From JAAUQA01 sp036351435 (lineage in GTDB: Bacteria > Pseudomonadota > Gammaproteobacteria > Competibacterales > Competibacteraceae), in the NCBI GenBank assembly GCA_036351435.1, contig JAZBPA010000209.1, forward strand, positions 1 to 9,587: a stretch of 9,587 bases of DNA, given 5' to 3'. How positions within the stretch are numbered: the stretch's first letter is position 1; each line of letters begins with the position of its first letter. This document shows, one piece after another, positions 1-6,620 of this stretch. Below the pieces are notes generated by a model. That model was not told where the DNA came from, ran no database searches, and was given only the letters and a program-made list of their open reading frames with translations. The translations under genes and the position numbers were made by a program.

Positions 1-107
1 ACTACTGAGCAACCAGTTGGAGTGTAGTTTTTTGCCTCAATCACCTCACCCGATTCTGTTGCCGGAAGACCGGCCAGCTTTCTGGATACATACTGTAAGA
101 AGCTCAT
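1..107 (-). CDS. Partial gene of unknown function, N-terminal ~35 residues, runs off the left edge
   Basis: An open frame reads leftward from an ATG at 107-105 to the window edge without a stop, giving about 35 residues that begin MSFLQYVSRKLAGLPATE. I do not recognise the family. The start is supported by a strong Shine-Dalgarno sequence (AGGAG, complement of 113-117) six bases before the ATG, and by a promoter-like arrangement further upstream (190-249). No signal peptide or obvious membrane segment is seen in the visible part. The gene lies on the left side of a tRNA 3' fragment, so it is probably the outermost gene of an integrated element; that is inference. A competing frame is open on the plus strand over 2-196 but has no visible start. 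I prefer the leftward gene because of its SD and promoter. Confidence 0.5.
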   Translation of the reverse strand, partial: MSFLQYVSRKLAGLPATESGEVIEAKNYTPTGCSV

Positions 108-189
108 CGTCTACTCCTGATCCGTATATCGCTGCGCAACATGAGGAAGCGTTTATTATTGACTTGTTAAGACATCATTACATTTTGTC

Positions 190-219
190 ATCATAGCTTA
201 ACATCACAGGTTAAGCCAA
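190..219 (-). promoter_or_regulatory. Sigma70-type promoter for the leftward gene
   Basis: Read on the minus strand, a -35 box TTGGCT (219-214, four of six consensus bases) is followed after 18 bases by a -10 box TATGAT (195-190, five of six). Transcription would start near 183, leaving a leader of roughly 75 bases before the ATG at 107. The spacer holds most of the CTTAAC/GTTAAG inverted repeat, which suggests a repressor could block this promoter. Confidence 0.5.
197..215. promoter_or_regulatory. Inverted-repeat operator candidate between -10 and -35
   Basis: CTTAAC (197-202) and GTTAAG (210-215) form a perfect 6-bp inverted repeat with a 7-base spacer. It lies almost entirely inside the -10/-35 spacer of the leftward promoter. 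Further copies of the half-site occur nearby: GTTAAG at 166-171 and GTTAAA at 226-231. A dimeric repressor site is the simplest reading; no regulator gene is visible to pair with it. Confidence 0.4.
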
Positions 220-233
220 CCTATTGTTAAACA

Positions 234-249
234 TGTGAAATAATTCACA
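234..249. promoter_or_regulatory. CRP-type binding site
   Basis: TGTGA (234-238), six bases, then TCACA (245-249) matches the core CRP consensus TGTGA-N6-TCACA exactly. The centre (241.5) is about 58-60 bases upstream of the predicted start site of the leftward gene, close to the class I activator distance of about -61.5. The match is seen directly; that CRP or a relative such as Vfr binds it is inference. Confidence 0.45.
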
Positions 250-388
250 ATTTCAGCGGTAAGTGGGGTATATAAACTGGAAAATACCGGGCCTATCACC
301 CGGAACTGTGCGTTTGTCGTCAAGTTTCAAGCGCGGTACGGTACAGCTTTGAAGCCTTGTAGGGTGCCGAAAGCGGTAAACTGTCCAT

Positions 389-407
389 GGGACACTGGCG
401 GGACACT
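389..407 (+). repeat. Two GGGACACT direct repeats, 11-bp period
   Basis: GGGACACT occurs at 389-396 and again at 400-407, one helical turn apart. The first copy also pairs with TGTCC at 382-386 as a short inverted repeat (TGTCC-ATG-GGACA). Closely phased direct repeats about 110-130 bp inside a tRNA attachment site are typical of arm-type integrase or excisionase sites; the role here is inference. Confidence 0.35.
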
Positions 408-519
408 CAGAGGCAAAAAACAGCCATATTCGACAATAAAGCACGACAAACTGAACCCAGTAAAATTCTTAGTTATCTGTTGGTTAGTGTGGTTTGGTGT
501 TGTAGCTTGTTGTGTTGGA

Positions 520-569
520 GATGACTCTTAATCAATTGGTTGTAGGTTCGAGTCCTACACGGCCCACCA
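520..569 (+). pseudogene. 3' half of tRNA-Lys(CTT): probable att-site scar of an integrated element
   Basis: The sequence matches the 3' part of a tRNA-Lys: anticodon loop 525-531 with anticodon CTT at 527-529, anticodon stem 520-524/532-536 (with one A-A mismatch), variable loop 537-541, a perfect T stem 542-546/554-558 around TTCGAGT, the 3' acceptor strand ACGGCCC (559-565), discriminator A566 and encoded CCA (567-569). The matching 5' acceptor strand (GGGCCGT) and a D arm are absent from the preceding 60 bases, so this is not a functional tRNA. Integration by a tyrosine recombinase into a tRNA gene leaves exactly this: a 3' fragment with the native terminator at one end, and an intact tRNA at the other, which would lie left of this window. 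Confidence 0.8.
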
Positions 570-571
570 AT

Positions 572-610
572 AAAAAAAGGCTTACATCAGATCGGTGTAA
601 GCCTTTTTTT
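572..610. terminator. Intrinsic terminator, bidirectional, of the original tRNA gene
   Basis: Seven A's plus GGCTTACA (572-586) pair perfectly with TGTAAGCC plus seven T's (596-610), a 15-bp stem with a 9-base loop. It starts three bases after the encoded CCA end, so it was the native terminator of the tRNA-Lys gene. With an A run on one side and a T run on the other it can also stop leftward transcription coming from fetB, whose stop codon is about 100 bases to the right. Confidence 0.9.
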
Positions 611-711
611 CTGGCGCTACGCCGGGGCTACTTTGGGACGGAAAACACCGCATCCATTCACTTCCATTCAATTCAGGACGGATGAAACACTACAGCCAGT
701 CGAACCATGTA

Positions 712-1503
712 TTAGCGCAAACGATCCAGCCGCAACCGATGGCGCACATCGGTCAACCGATGCACACCTCCGAATACCGCGCTGACTGCGCCGATGGCAG
801 TACCACCGGAAATCAGAAACATGATTAACATCTGGTATTTCACGGCCTCAACCGGCTCGACCCCGGCTAAAATCTGTCCGGTCATCATGCCGGGTAACGC
901 GACAAGACCGGTTGCTGCCATTGAGTTGACAATCGGCATCAAAGCGCTGCGCAAGGCACTGCGCACTACCGGCAAGGTGGCTTCCCAGCGAGTCGCCCCC
1001 AGCATCAGTTGGGCTTCTACGGCAGCGCGCTCGCGGTTCAGCCCGGTGGTCAGCGTGTGCAAACCCAAACTAATACCGGTCATGGTATTACCGAGAATCA
1101 TCCCCAGTAACGGCAACGCATAACGGGGGTCATACCAAGGATCGGGCTGCACCTGCGTGGTGAGCGCGAATACCGTCACCAAGCTGGCCGCTAGTAACAT
1201 GCAGCTCGTCCCCAGGCCGTAAGACCAGAAGCCCTTAAGACGCTTTTCCTGACGAGCCATTATTTCTCGACCGGCAAACAACACCATGCATAAAGCCGCT
1301 AATCCGGTCCAGAATGGCGATACTAGCGCGAACAGGGTTTTCAGCACCAGACCGACCAGCGTCAGTTGCACCACCATCCTCACCGTAGCGACCAGCAAAG
1401 GCCGCTCCAGCCCGAGATGTAGCGCTAGCGACAAACTGGCGCTTAATAGCACCAGCACAGACCCCAACAGCAGATCGATATTGTCTAGGGGAATGGTGGT
1501 CAT
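712..1503 (-). CDS. fetB: FetB-type ABC transporter permease (UPF0014 family)
   Basis: This 263-residue inner-membrane protein is the permease partner of the ATPase encoded just upstream. In E. coli FetAB is linked to iron export and oxidative stress resistance; the same role here is inferred from homology. Hydrophobic segments lie near residues 11-28, 36-58, 61-78, 95-114, 128-149, 187-210 and 223-245. The family's conserved Arg-Met-Val-Val-Gln-Leu stretch (42-47) and the EAQLMLGATRWEA loop, likely the ATPase contact, are present. Length is close to E. coli FetB (about 259). Its ATG overlaps the fetA stop by four bases, so translation is probably coupled. It is the last gene of the leftward exeA-gspB-fetA-fetB run. 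Confidence 0.85.
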   Translation of the reverse strand: MTTIPLDNIDLLLGSVLVLLSASLSLALHLGLERPLLVATVRMVVQLTLVGLVLKTLFALVSPFWTGLAALCMVLFAGREIMARQEKRLKGFWSYGLGTSCMLLAASLVTVFALTTQVQPDPWYDPRYALPLLGMILGNTMTGISLGLHTLTTGLNRERAAVEAQLMLGATRWEATLPVVRSALRSALMPIVNSMAATGLVALPGMMTGQILAGVEPVEAVKYQMLIMFLISGGTAIGAVSAVFGGVHRLTDVRHRLRLDRLR

Positions 1504-2096
1504 AACGCCGCTTCCCGGAACTGTCCGGCGTTGAGAAAGAAGCCGCGTTTAGCCAGACGCGCAGCTTGTTGCGAGTCATGAGACACCCACAGCACACTGG
1601 TACCGTTTTGCAGACGTTCAGTAACCAGCTGTTCAACAGCTGCGGTTGCTTCGGCATCTAACGCGGCAGTCGGCTCATCCAATAGCAGCACCTCTGGTTG
1701 AAGGAGCAATGCTCTGACCAGAGCTAGGCGCTGTCGTTCCCCCGTAGATAGCCGCTGGATGGGCCAATCGTGAGCAGCGGCTGACAAACGTAAGGCTTCG
1801 ACCAAGGGGATAGCGTGTTCCCAAACGGGAAAGTGCTCACCGACTAGTGTTCCCCACCAACCGGACTCGGCTGGCACATAGACTACCCGGCGTCGCCAAG
1901 CCGGTCCTGAGTGAATCTCCCGTGCCTGCCCCTGCAAGCTGATTTGGCCTCTATTCGGATCGAGATCGGCAATTGCCCGCAACAACAGGGTTTTACCAGA
2001 CCCGGACGGCCCTTGGATGACGACACATTCGCCGTCACTCAGTTCGAAGGAAACGGGCGACAGGCCGGTACGACATAACTCGCGAACAATCAGCAT
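1500..2096 (-). CDS. fetA: FetA-type ABC transporter ATP-binding protein
   Basis: A 198-residue ABC ATPase that would power FetB at the inner face of the membrane. Walker A is GPSGSGKT (29-36), the signature is LSTGERQR (116-123), Walker B is VLLLDEP (136-142) and the switch histidine is in WVSHD (170-174). The Q-loop region reads YVPAESGWWG (73-82): the usual glutamine seems replaced by Ala76 or Glu77, which may be a trait of this subfamily. It is somewhat shorter than E. coli FetA (about 225). It starts four bases after the gspB stop and overlaps fetB by four bases, and no strong SD precedes it, so coupled translation is likely. Substrate assignment rests on its FetB partner. Confidence 0.82.
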   Translation of the reverse strand: MLIVRELCRTGLSPVSFELSDGECVVIQGPSGSGKTLLLRAIADLDPNRGQISLQGQAREIHSGPAWRRRVVYVPAESGWWGTLVGEHFPVWEHAIPLVEALRLSAAAHDWPIQRLSTGERQRLALVRALLLQPEVLLLDEPTAALDAEATAAVEQLVTERLQNGTSVLWVSHDSQQAARLAKRGFFLNAGQFREAAL

Positions 2097-2100
2097 GAAC

Positions 2101-2769
2101 TTATTGGTAGACCGGCAATAGGAATCGTTGACCCTGGTAGGATAATACCGCGCCGTTCGCTGTAATGGATTCCAGTAGCGGACCCTCGTTCAAGCGGTCG
2201 CCTTCTTGGTAGCGTTTGGAATTGATTAGTACAAATCGTTTACGCTCCGTTGTGCTGTAAACATGAATATCCAAATTGAGCTTGGGAACGGAACGGCGAA
2301 ACTCCATCGGTAGGGCTTGCAAGGCCAACGCGGCCTGAGTTACAGCAGGTGCCGGATCTGGTAATGGTAATGACTCAGCGCGAGGAAGCAGCGGCGGTGG
2401 CGGCAAGACCGGCGTTACGTTGATTGCCGGCGCCGAGATCGGTTCTGGAGCGGATTGGACCGTCGGGGCCGGAATCGGAGGAGGGAATGTGGGTTCTGTT
2501 TGAAGGCGAGCAAGCTGATCAGCCGATCTGTTTACTGTGGCGTCCTGGGACGCTGTCGAAACAGGATTGGCAGGAGTGCGGTTCCAATGCTCAGGCCACA
2601 ACAAGACCGCTAACACCACGCCATTCACTACCAATATCAGCCCTAAGACTAGCGGCCATAATCGCCGCCTAGTTGCGGGCATCGGCATGGGTGAGGTTTG
2701 CAAATCCGGTACTCGTCCGAGATTGCGTTCCTGTTCTGCTTTACGCAATGCTTCCAGAATATAGGACAT
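2101..2769 (-). CDS. gspB: GspB/ExeB, type II secretion assembly factor
   Basis: This 222-residue protein has the classic GspB layout. A short cytoplasmic N-terminus begins MSYILEALRKAEQERNLGRV, a hallmark of the family. One membrane helix follows (about 37-58), then a proline-rich periplasmic linker (about 90-145), then a C-terminal globular domain (about 153-222) resembling the T2SSB domain. In Aeromonas the partner ExeA and ExeB form an inner-membrane complex that engages peptidoglycan and lets the secretin GspD assemble in the outer membrane. The gene follows exeA by one base, as in the Aeromonas exeAB operon. The rest of the gsp/exe cluster is not in the window. Confidence 0.85.
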   Translation of the reverse strand: MSYILEALRKAEQERNLGRVPDLQTSPMPMPATRRRLWPLVLGLILVVNGVVLAVLLWPEHWNRTPANPVSTASQDATVNRSADQLARLQTEPTFPPPIPAPTVQSAPEPISAPAINVTPVLPPPPLLPRAESLPLPDPAPAVTQAALALQALPMEFRRSVPKLNLDIHVYSTTERKRFVLINSKRYQEGDRLNEGPLLESITANGAVLSYQGQRFLLPVYQ

Positions 2770-2770
2770 A

Positions 2771-4501
2771 TCACTGCACTTTAGCTGAGGGCGTCAAGAC
2801 TGGGGTATCGGGACCCGACGATAAGGTATTCAGCAACGCCATGGTGCGTTGCCCAACCAGCCCGTCTACTTCGAGGTTATTAGCCCGTTGAAAATCGCGT
2901 ACCTGTGCCTGTAACGGCGGGTCGAATATTGTAGACAACGTATCTGGTGTAACTGAACGACCTTGCGCCAACGCAAGCTGCCGACGCAACCAAACTACCG
3001 ACTCGCCCTGACTGCCAGGACTGATGAGATTCGGTACGATTTGTGGCCGCCACAGCAACCGATAATTGCCATTCCACAAGGGTGCCAAAGCATCTGGCGT
3101 GGTTTTTATAGCTTGTTCACCGATTTGTACGGTGGCTGAATCGCCTGTCAAAGTACGCAGTAGTAGTTGCTGCCCGCCAGCTTGGCCATCATTGAGCTGT
3201 AATAACACAGGGCGATTATAGCGACGTAGTTCCGACCAATCAGCTCCTTGCCCTTCCAAGCAATACAGACGGTAGGCTTTGATTGTTTCACAATCGGTCT
3301 GGTCGTTGACTGCCGATAGGTCCTCGCCCCAGAGCGCCAGCAATTGTTGTAGGGGGCTATCTGCAACGGGAGCGTTCGCCAACACCGTTTGTAATGCTGC
3401 CGGTGAAGTCATCTGAGGGATGCTGATCGGTTGTTCCGCTGTTACTGAGTCAAATTTTGCGGGGGGTGCTGGAGCGACTATCGGCGCAACCGGTTCATTA
3501 ACCACAGCGATTGTAGGCGGCGCAGTGATCTTCGGTGTTTCTACGACAGTGGAAGATGCGGCTTCAGGGGATGAATCCGCCGTCAATGCGGAATAAGACA
3601 AATACGATCCCACTCCGGCCAAACCGATTCCAAGCAGAATAATTGCCCATGTCAGTGCCGATATCCCCAATCCCTGCTTGCCATGAGGTCCAGGAACACC
3701 CAACACTTCCTTTGCTGCCTTGCGCAATACGGCCTTATCTATCCGTTGTCGGCCTTGGCCGTAAGCGCCCAGCAACGCGTGGTTACAGAGCACATTGATC
3801 AACCGAGGCACGCCTTGGCTAAGCCGATAAACGCTCCTGAGTGCGGCAGAAGTAAACACATCACCGCGTCCCCCCGCCACTTGTAAGCGATGTTGAATAT
3901 AGGTCGTGGTTTGTTGGCGATTTAGCGGCATCAGATGGTAGCGAGCGGTAATCCGCTGAGCCAATTGCCGCATGTCCTGTCGTTCCAGCAAGCGCTGCAA
4001 TTCCGGTTGACCGACTAGAATAATTCGTAACAACTTATGCCGGTGCGTTTCCAGATTGGTAAGCAATCGAATTTGTTCCAATACCGGCCGGTCGAGACTT
4101 TGGGCTTCGTCAATAATAAGAATGGTGCGACGGCCTTGCGCATGGGTGTTCAATAAATGGGCATTAAGCGCATCGTACAGTAGTTTGAGACTGGAAGTCT
4201 CGCGGGGGTAATCGACATGCAGTTCATCGCAGATCGTCGCCACCAATTCATGCACAGTCAAACTGGGATTCAGGCACAGGGCAACGTCCACATCCTCCAG
4301 TTGCTGCTCCAGCAAGGTCCGAATCAAGGTGGTTTTGCCGGTTCCTACCTCACCGGTCAGTTGTACAAAACCGCCGTTTTCACCCGCACCGTACAGCAGA
4401 TGTGCCAACGCCTCTTGATGGTGTGGGCTGAGGTAGAGATAACTGGGGTCTGGGGTAATCGCAAAAGGATTGTCTCTCAGACCGAAATAAGCGGTATACA
4501 T
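2771..4501 (-). CDS. exeA: ExeA/GspA, AAA+ ATPase with peptidoglycan-binding domain
   Basis: This 576-residue protein is the ATPase partner of GspB in secretin assembly. The N-terminus MYTAYFGLRDNPFAITPDP is typical of ExeA. The AAA+ domain shows Walker A GEVGTGKT (50-57), Walker B ILIIDE (127-132) and a GVPRLIN motif near sensor 2 (230-236). A single membrane helix lies at about 280-301. The periplasmic part has a Pro/Ala-rich linker, a middle region (about 370-480) that may be a degenerate C39-peptidase-like fold (inference), and a peptidoglycan-binding domain (about 494-560, ending near VDGLVGQRTMALL). Length is close to Aeromonas ExeA. It is the first gene of the leftward operon and is divergent from pyrE. 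A perfect TATAAT lies 29 bases upstream of its start. Confidence 0.9.
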   Translation of the reverse strand: MYTAYFGLRDNPFAITPDPSYLYLSPHHQEALAHLLYGAGENGGFVQLTGEVGTGKTTLIRTLLEQQLEDVDVALCLNPSLTVHELVATICDELHVDYPRETSSLKLLYDALNAHLLNTHAQGRRTILIIDEAQSLDRPVLEQIRLLTNLETHRHKLLRIILVGQPELQRLLERQDMRQLAQRITARYHLMPLNRQQTTTYIQHRLQVAGGRGDVFTSAALRSVYRLSQGVPRLINVLCNHALLGAYGQGRQRIDKAVLRKAAKEVLGVPGPHGKQGLGISALTWAIILLGIGLAGVGSYLSYSALTADSSPEAASSTVVETPKITAPPTIAVVNEPVAPIVAPAPPAKFDSVTAEQPISIPQMTSPAALQTVLANAPVADSPLQQLLALWGEDLSAVNDQTDCETIKAYRLYCLEGQGADWSELRRYNRPVLLQLNDGQAGGQQLLLRTLTGDSATVQIGEQAIKTTPDALAPLWNGNYRLLWRPQIVPNLISPGSQGESVVWLRRQLALAQGRSVTPDTLSTIFDPPLQAQVRDFQRANNLEVDGLVGQRTMALLNTLSSGPDTPVLTPSAKVQ

Positions 4502-4529
4502 ACCCTGCCCTGCTGTTGAAACCGATAAG

Positions 4530-4535
4530 ATTATA
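4530..4535 (-). promoter_or_regulatory. -10 box of the exeA operon promoter
   Basis: The minus strand reads TATAAT at 4535-4530, a perfect sigma70 -10 box, placing the start site some 20 bases before the exeA ATG at 4501. No good -35 box is seen at 16-18 bases (the best sequences there are only weak matches), so activation or a weak promoter is possible. The pyrE promoter must lie in the same 80-base divergent gap, but no convincing box pair was found for it. Confidence 0.45.
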
Positions 4536-4581
4536 CCGGCTTCTCCGACGGCTTAAGCACTTTCATCTTAGAGGACCCATC

Positions 4582-5226
4582 ATGCAACCTTACCAGCGCC
4601 AGTTTTTCGAGTTTGCCATCGCCCGCGACGTGTTGCGATTCGGTACGTTTACGCTGAAATCAGGACGAGTCAGCCCTTATTTTTTCAACGCCGGATTATT
4701 CAATAGCGGTCAAGCTTTGGCGCAACTAGGCCAATACTATGCCGAAGCGATTATCAACGCCGAAATTGAGTTCGATATGCTATTCGGTCCGGCTTATAAA
4801 GGGATTCCCTTGGTTGCTGCCACAGCGATGGCACTAGCGGAACATCACGGGCGAGATTATCCGTGGGCATTCAACCGCAAAGAAGCCAAGGATCATGGCG
4901 AAGGCGGCGTTATTGTCGGTGCGCCGTTGCAGGGCCGCGTTTTAATTATTGATGATGTGATCACCGCAGGTACCGCAATCGGTGAGGCTATGACGCTGCT
5001 TGAGGCGCAACTGGCACAGGCCGCTGGCGTGGTTATTGCCCTTGATCGTCAAGAGCGGGGGCAAGGGGAGCTATCGGCGGTGCAAGATTTGGAAAAACAC
5101 TACGCCATGCCGGTTGTCAGCATCGCCCGGCTGGACGATTTAGTGACTTATCTGGGGGAACAGCCGGAACTGGCGCAATCGTTAGCAACGCTACAAGCTT
5201 ATCGGGAACGTTACGGGGTTTTCTGA
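4582..5226 (+). CDS. pyrE: Orotate phosphoribosyltransferase
   Basis: PyrE joins orotate to PRPP to give orotidine 5'-monophosphate, the fifth step of pyrimidine synthesis, in the cytoplasm. The 214-residue product matches E. coli PyrE (213) almost position for position: Lys26, the GPAYKG loop with Lys73, the flexible catalytic loop with Arg99, Lys100, Lys103 and His105, and the PRPP-binding motif VLIIDDVITAGTA (120-132). The frame is open upstream to an ATG at 4516, but I chose the ATG at 4582: it follows an SD-like GAGGA (4571-4575) by six bases and gives the family's normal N-terminus. No attenuator hairpin like that of enterobacterial pyrE is seen in the short leader. eutB starts two bases after its stop, which is an odd neighbour. 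Confidence 0.93.
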   Translation: MQPYQRQFFEFAIARDVLRFGTFTLKSGRVSPYFFNAGLFNSGQALAQLGQYYAEAIINAEIEFDMLFGPAYKGIPLVAATAMALAEHHGRDYPWAFNRKEAKDHGEGGVIVGAPLQGRVLIIDDVITAGTAIGEAMTLLEAQLAQAAGVVIALDRQERGQGELSAVQDLEKHYAMPVVSIARLDDLVTYLGEQPELAQSLATLQAYRERYGVF

Positions 5227-5228
5227 TT

Positions 5229-6620
5229 ATGCCCACCTATACTCATTCCGTCGGTAACATCAGCTACTCATTTGCATCGCTGAAAGAATTACTTGCCAAA
5301 GCCAATCCTGCCCGTTCCGGCGATTACTTGGCTGGGGTGGCGGCTGCAACTGACGAAGAACGGGTGGCCGCTCAGATGGCGCTGGCCGAAGTGCCGCTAA
5401 AGACTTTTTTGAACGAGGCGCTTATCCCGTACGAACAGGATGAGGTCACCCGGCTCATTGTGGATGAACACAACGCCGAGGCATTTGCGCCAGTCAGCCA
5501 TCTCACTGTCGGTGACTTCCGCAATTGGCTGCTGTCCGAGCAAGCCACCGAGGGTGCGCTGAGCGACTTGGCCACGGGTCTGACTCCGGAGATGACAGCA
5601 GCCGTATCCAAACTAATGCGGATTCAGGATCTGATCCTGGTAGCCCGCAAGTGCCGGGTTGTCACCCAGTTTCGCGATACCGTCGGCTTAGCTGGGCGAT
5701 TATCGACCCGGTTACAACCCAATCATCCTACCGATGATCCCACCGGGATCGCCGCCAGTATTCTGGACGGATTGCTGTATGGCAATGGCGATGCGGTCAT
5801 CGGTATCAACCCAGCCACCGATAGTATCAGTGCGGTCATCACCCTGATGCAGATGCTGGATGCGATCATTAGCCAATACCGGATTCCGACCCAATCCTGT
5901 GTGCTAACCCATGTCACCACTCAGATCGAGGCAATCAATCGCGGTGCGCCGGTGGACTTGGTTTTTCAGTCCATTGCCGGCACTGAGGCAGCTAACAAAG
6001 GCTTCGGGGTTACCCTGAACATCCTCGACGAGGCTCATCGCGCAGCTCTCGAACTGGGAAGAGGCACCGTCGGGGATAATGTGATGTATTTCGAGACTGG
6101 TCAAGGCAGCGCCCTGTCCGCCAGCGCTCATCACGGGGTGGATCAGCAGACCTGCGAAGCGCGCGCCTATGCCGTAGCTCGTAAATTCCGTCCCTTGTTG
6201 ATCAATACCGTGGTCGGTTTCATCGGTCCTGAATATCTCTACAATGGCAAGCAAATCATCCGCGCGGGCCTGGAAGATCACTTCTGCGGTAAGTTGCTCG
6301 GGCTGCCGATGGGCTGCGACATCTGCTACACCAACCATGCCGAAGCTGATCAAGACGATATGGATATACTGCTAACGCTGCTGGGTGCTGCCAGCTGCAA
6401 TTTCATCATGGGTATTCCCGGCTCCGATGACATCATGCTGAACTATCAGACCACCTCCTTCCATGATGCCCTGTATTTACGTGAAATACTGGGACTCAGG
6501 CCAGCCCCAGAGTTCGAGTCGTGGCTGCAGCAAATGGGAATCTTCGAGCATGGCGATCAACCCCGCTTGAGCAGTACCATGCCCCAGTCTTTTCAACGCG
6601 CTTTAGCCCACCTGGGCTGA
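5229..6620 (+). CDS. eutB: Ethanolamine ammonia-lyase large subunit
   Basis: EutB is the catalytic TIM-barrel subunit of the adenosylcobalamin-dependent enzyme that turns ethanolamine into acetaldehyde and ammonia. The 463-residue product has about the family's length. Residues matching the E. coli active site are present: Arg161 and Gln163 in TRLQPNHP, Asn194 in GINPATDS, Glu289 in YFETGQGSALSA, and Asp363 in MGCDICYTNHAEADQ. The C-terminal half is very close to the classic enzyme (NTVVGFIGPEYLYN, GDDIMLNYQTT-like segments). It begins two bases after the pyrE stop with only a weak SD, which suggests coupled translation. No eut microcompartment gene or EutA reactivase is in view, so the enzyme probably works free in the cytoplasm; that is inference. 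Confidence 0.95.
   Translation: MPTYTHSVGNISYSFASLKELLAKANPARSGDYLAGVAAATDEERVAAQMALAEVPLKTFLNEALIPYEQDEVTRLIVDEHNAEAFAPVSHLTVGDFRNWLLSEQATEGALSDLATGLTPEMTAAVSKLMRIQDLILVARKCRVVTQFRDTVGLAGRLSTRLQPNHPTDDPTGIAASILDGLLYGNGDAVIGINPATDSISAVITLMQMLDAIISQYRIPTQSCVLTHVTTQIEAINRGAPVDLVFQSIAGTEAANKGFGVTLNILDEAHRAALELGRGTVGDNVMYFETGQGSALSASAHHGVDQQTCEARAYAVARKFRPLLINTVVGFIGPEYLYNGKQIIRAGLEDHFCGKLLGLPMGCDICYTNHAEADQDDMDILLTLLGAASCNFIMGIPGSDDIMLNYQTTSFHDALYLREILGLRPAPEFESWLQQMGIFEHGDQPRLSSTMPQSFQRALAHLG
6605..6618 (+). other. Small hairpin across the eutB stop codon
   Basis: AGCCCA (6605-6610) and TGGGCT (6613-6618) are exact inverted repeats around two bases; realistically AGCCC pairs with GGGCT around a four-base loop. 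It ends at the first base of the eutB TGA and lies just before the eutC SD at 6622-6626. It has no T run, so it is not a terminator. An effect on mRNA stability or eutC initiation is possible but unproven. Confidence 0.3.

Larger units (their letters stand above)
108..519. other. Gene-free, partly AT-rich end of a probable integrated element
   Basis: About 410 bases hold no convincing gene. The left part (110-280) is AT-rich and carries regulatory signals for the leftward gene: a promoter, an inverted repeat and a CRP-type site. The middle has a weak CCGGG/CCCGG inverted repeat (287-291 and 299-303) and two GGGACACT direct repeats 11 bp apart (389-407). The right end (478-520) is a strongly G+T-biased tract that runs into the tRNA fragment. 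Short open frames here (minus strand 253-444; plus strand 349-531 from a TTG) lack SD sequences and look like chance. The layout resembles an attachment region, but no integrase is visible. Confidence 0.45.

Noticed and set aside
253..444. Minus-strand 63-codon open frame
   Set aside because: No SD or recognisable motif, and it overlaps repeats that look like an att region; unlikely to be a gene.
349..531. Plus-strand 60-codon open frame from a TTG ending inside the tRNA fragment
   Set aside because: No SD, odd Cys/Val/Trp-rich tail produced by the G+T tract, and it ends within tRNA sequence; a chance frame.
480..569. An intact tRNA-Lys gene
   Set aside because: No 5' acceptor strand complementary to ACGGCCC and no D stem in the preceding bases; only the 3' half is present.
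613..623. GGCG-CTA-CGCC hairpin after the tRNA terminator
   Set aside because: Only a 4-bp stem with no T run; the adjacent 15-bp terminator explains the region better.
1235..1657. Minus-strand 140-codon open frame across the fetA/fetB junction
   Set aside because: It is an alternative frame of two well-supported genes and has no family features.
4516..4581. Longer PyrE start at the ATG at 4516
   Set aside because: It would add 22 arginine-rich residues absent from the family; the ATG at 4582 has a good SD and gives the standard N-terminus.
4502..4581. Cobalamin riboswitch or pyrE attenuator upstream of pyrE-eutBC
   Set aside because: The gap is only 80 bases, too short for a cobalamin riboswitch, and it shows no hairpin plus T run.
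5904..6353. Minus-strand 149-codon open frame inside eutB
   Set aside because: Antisense shadow of a highly conserved coding sequence.
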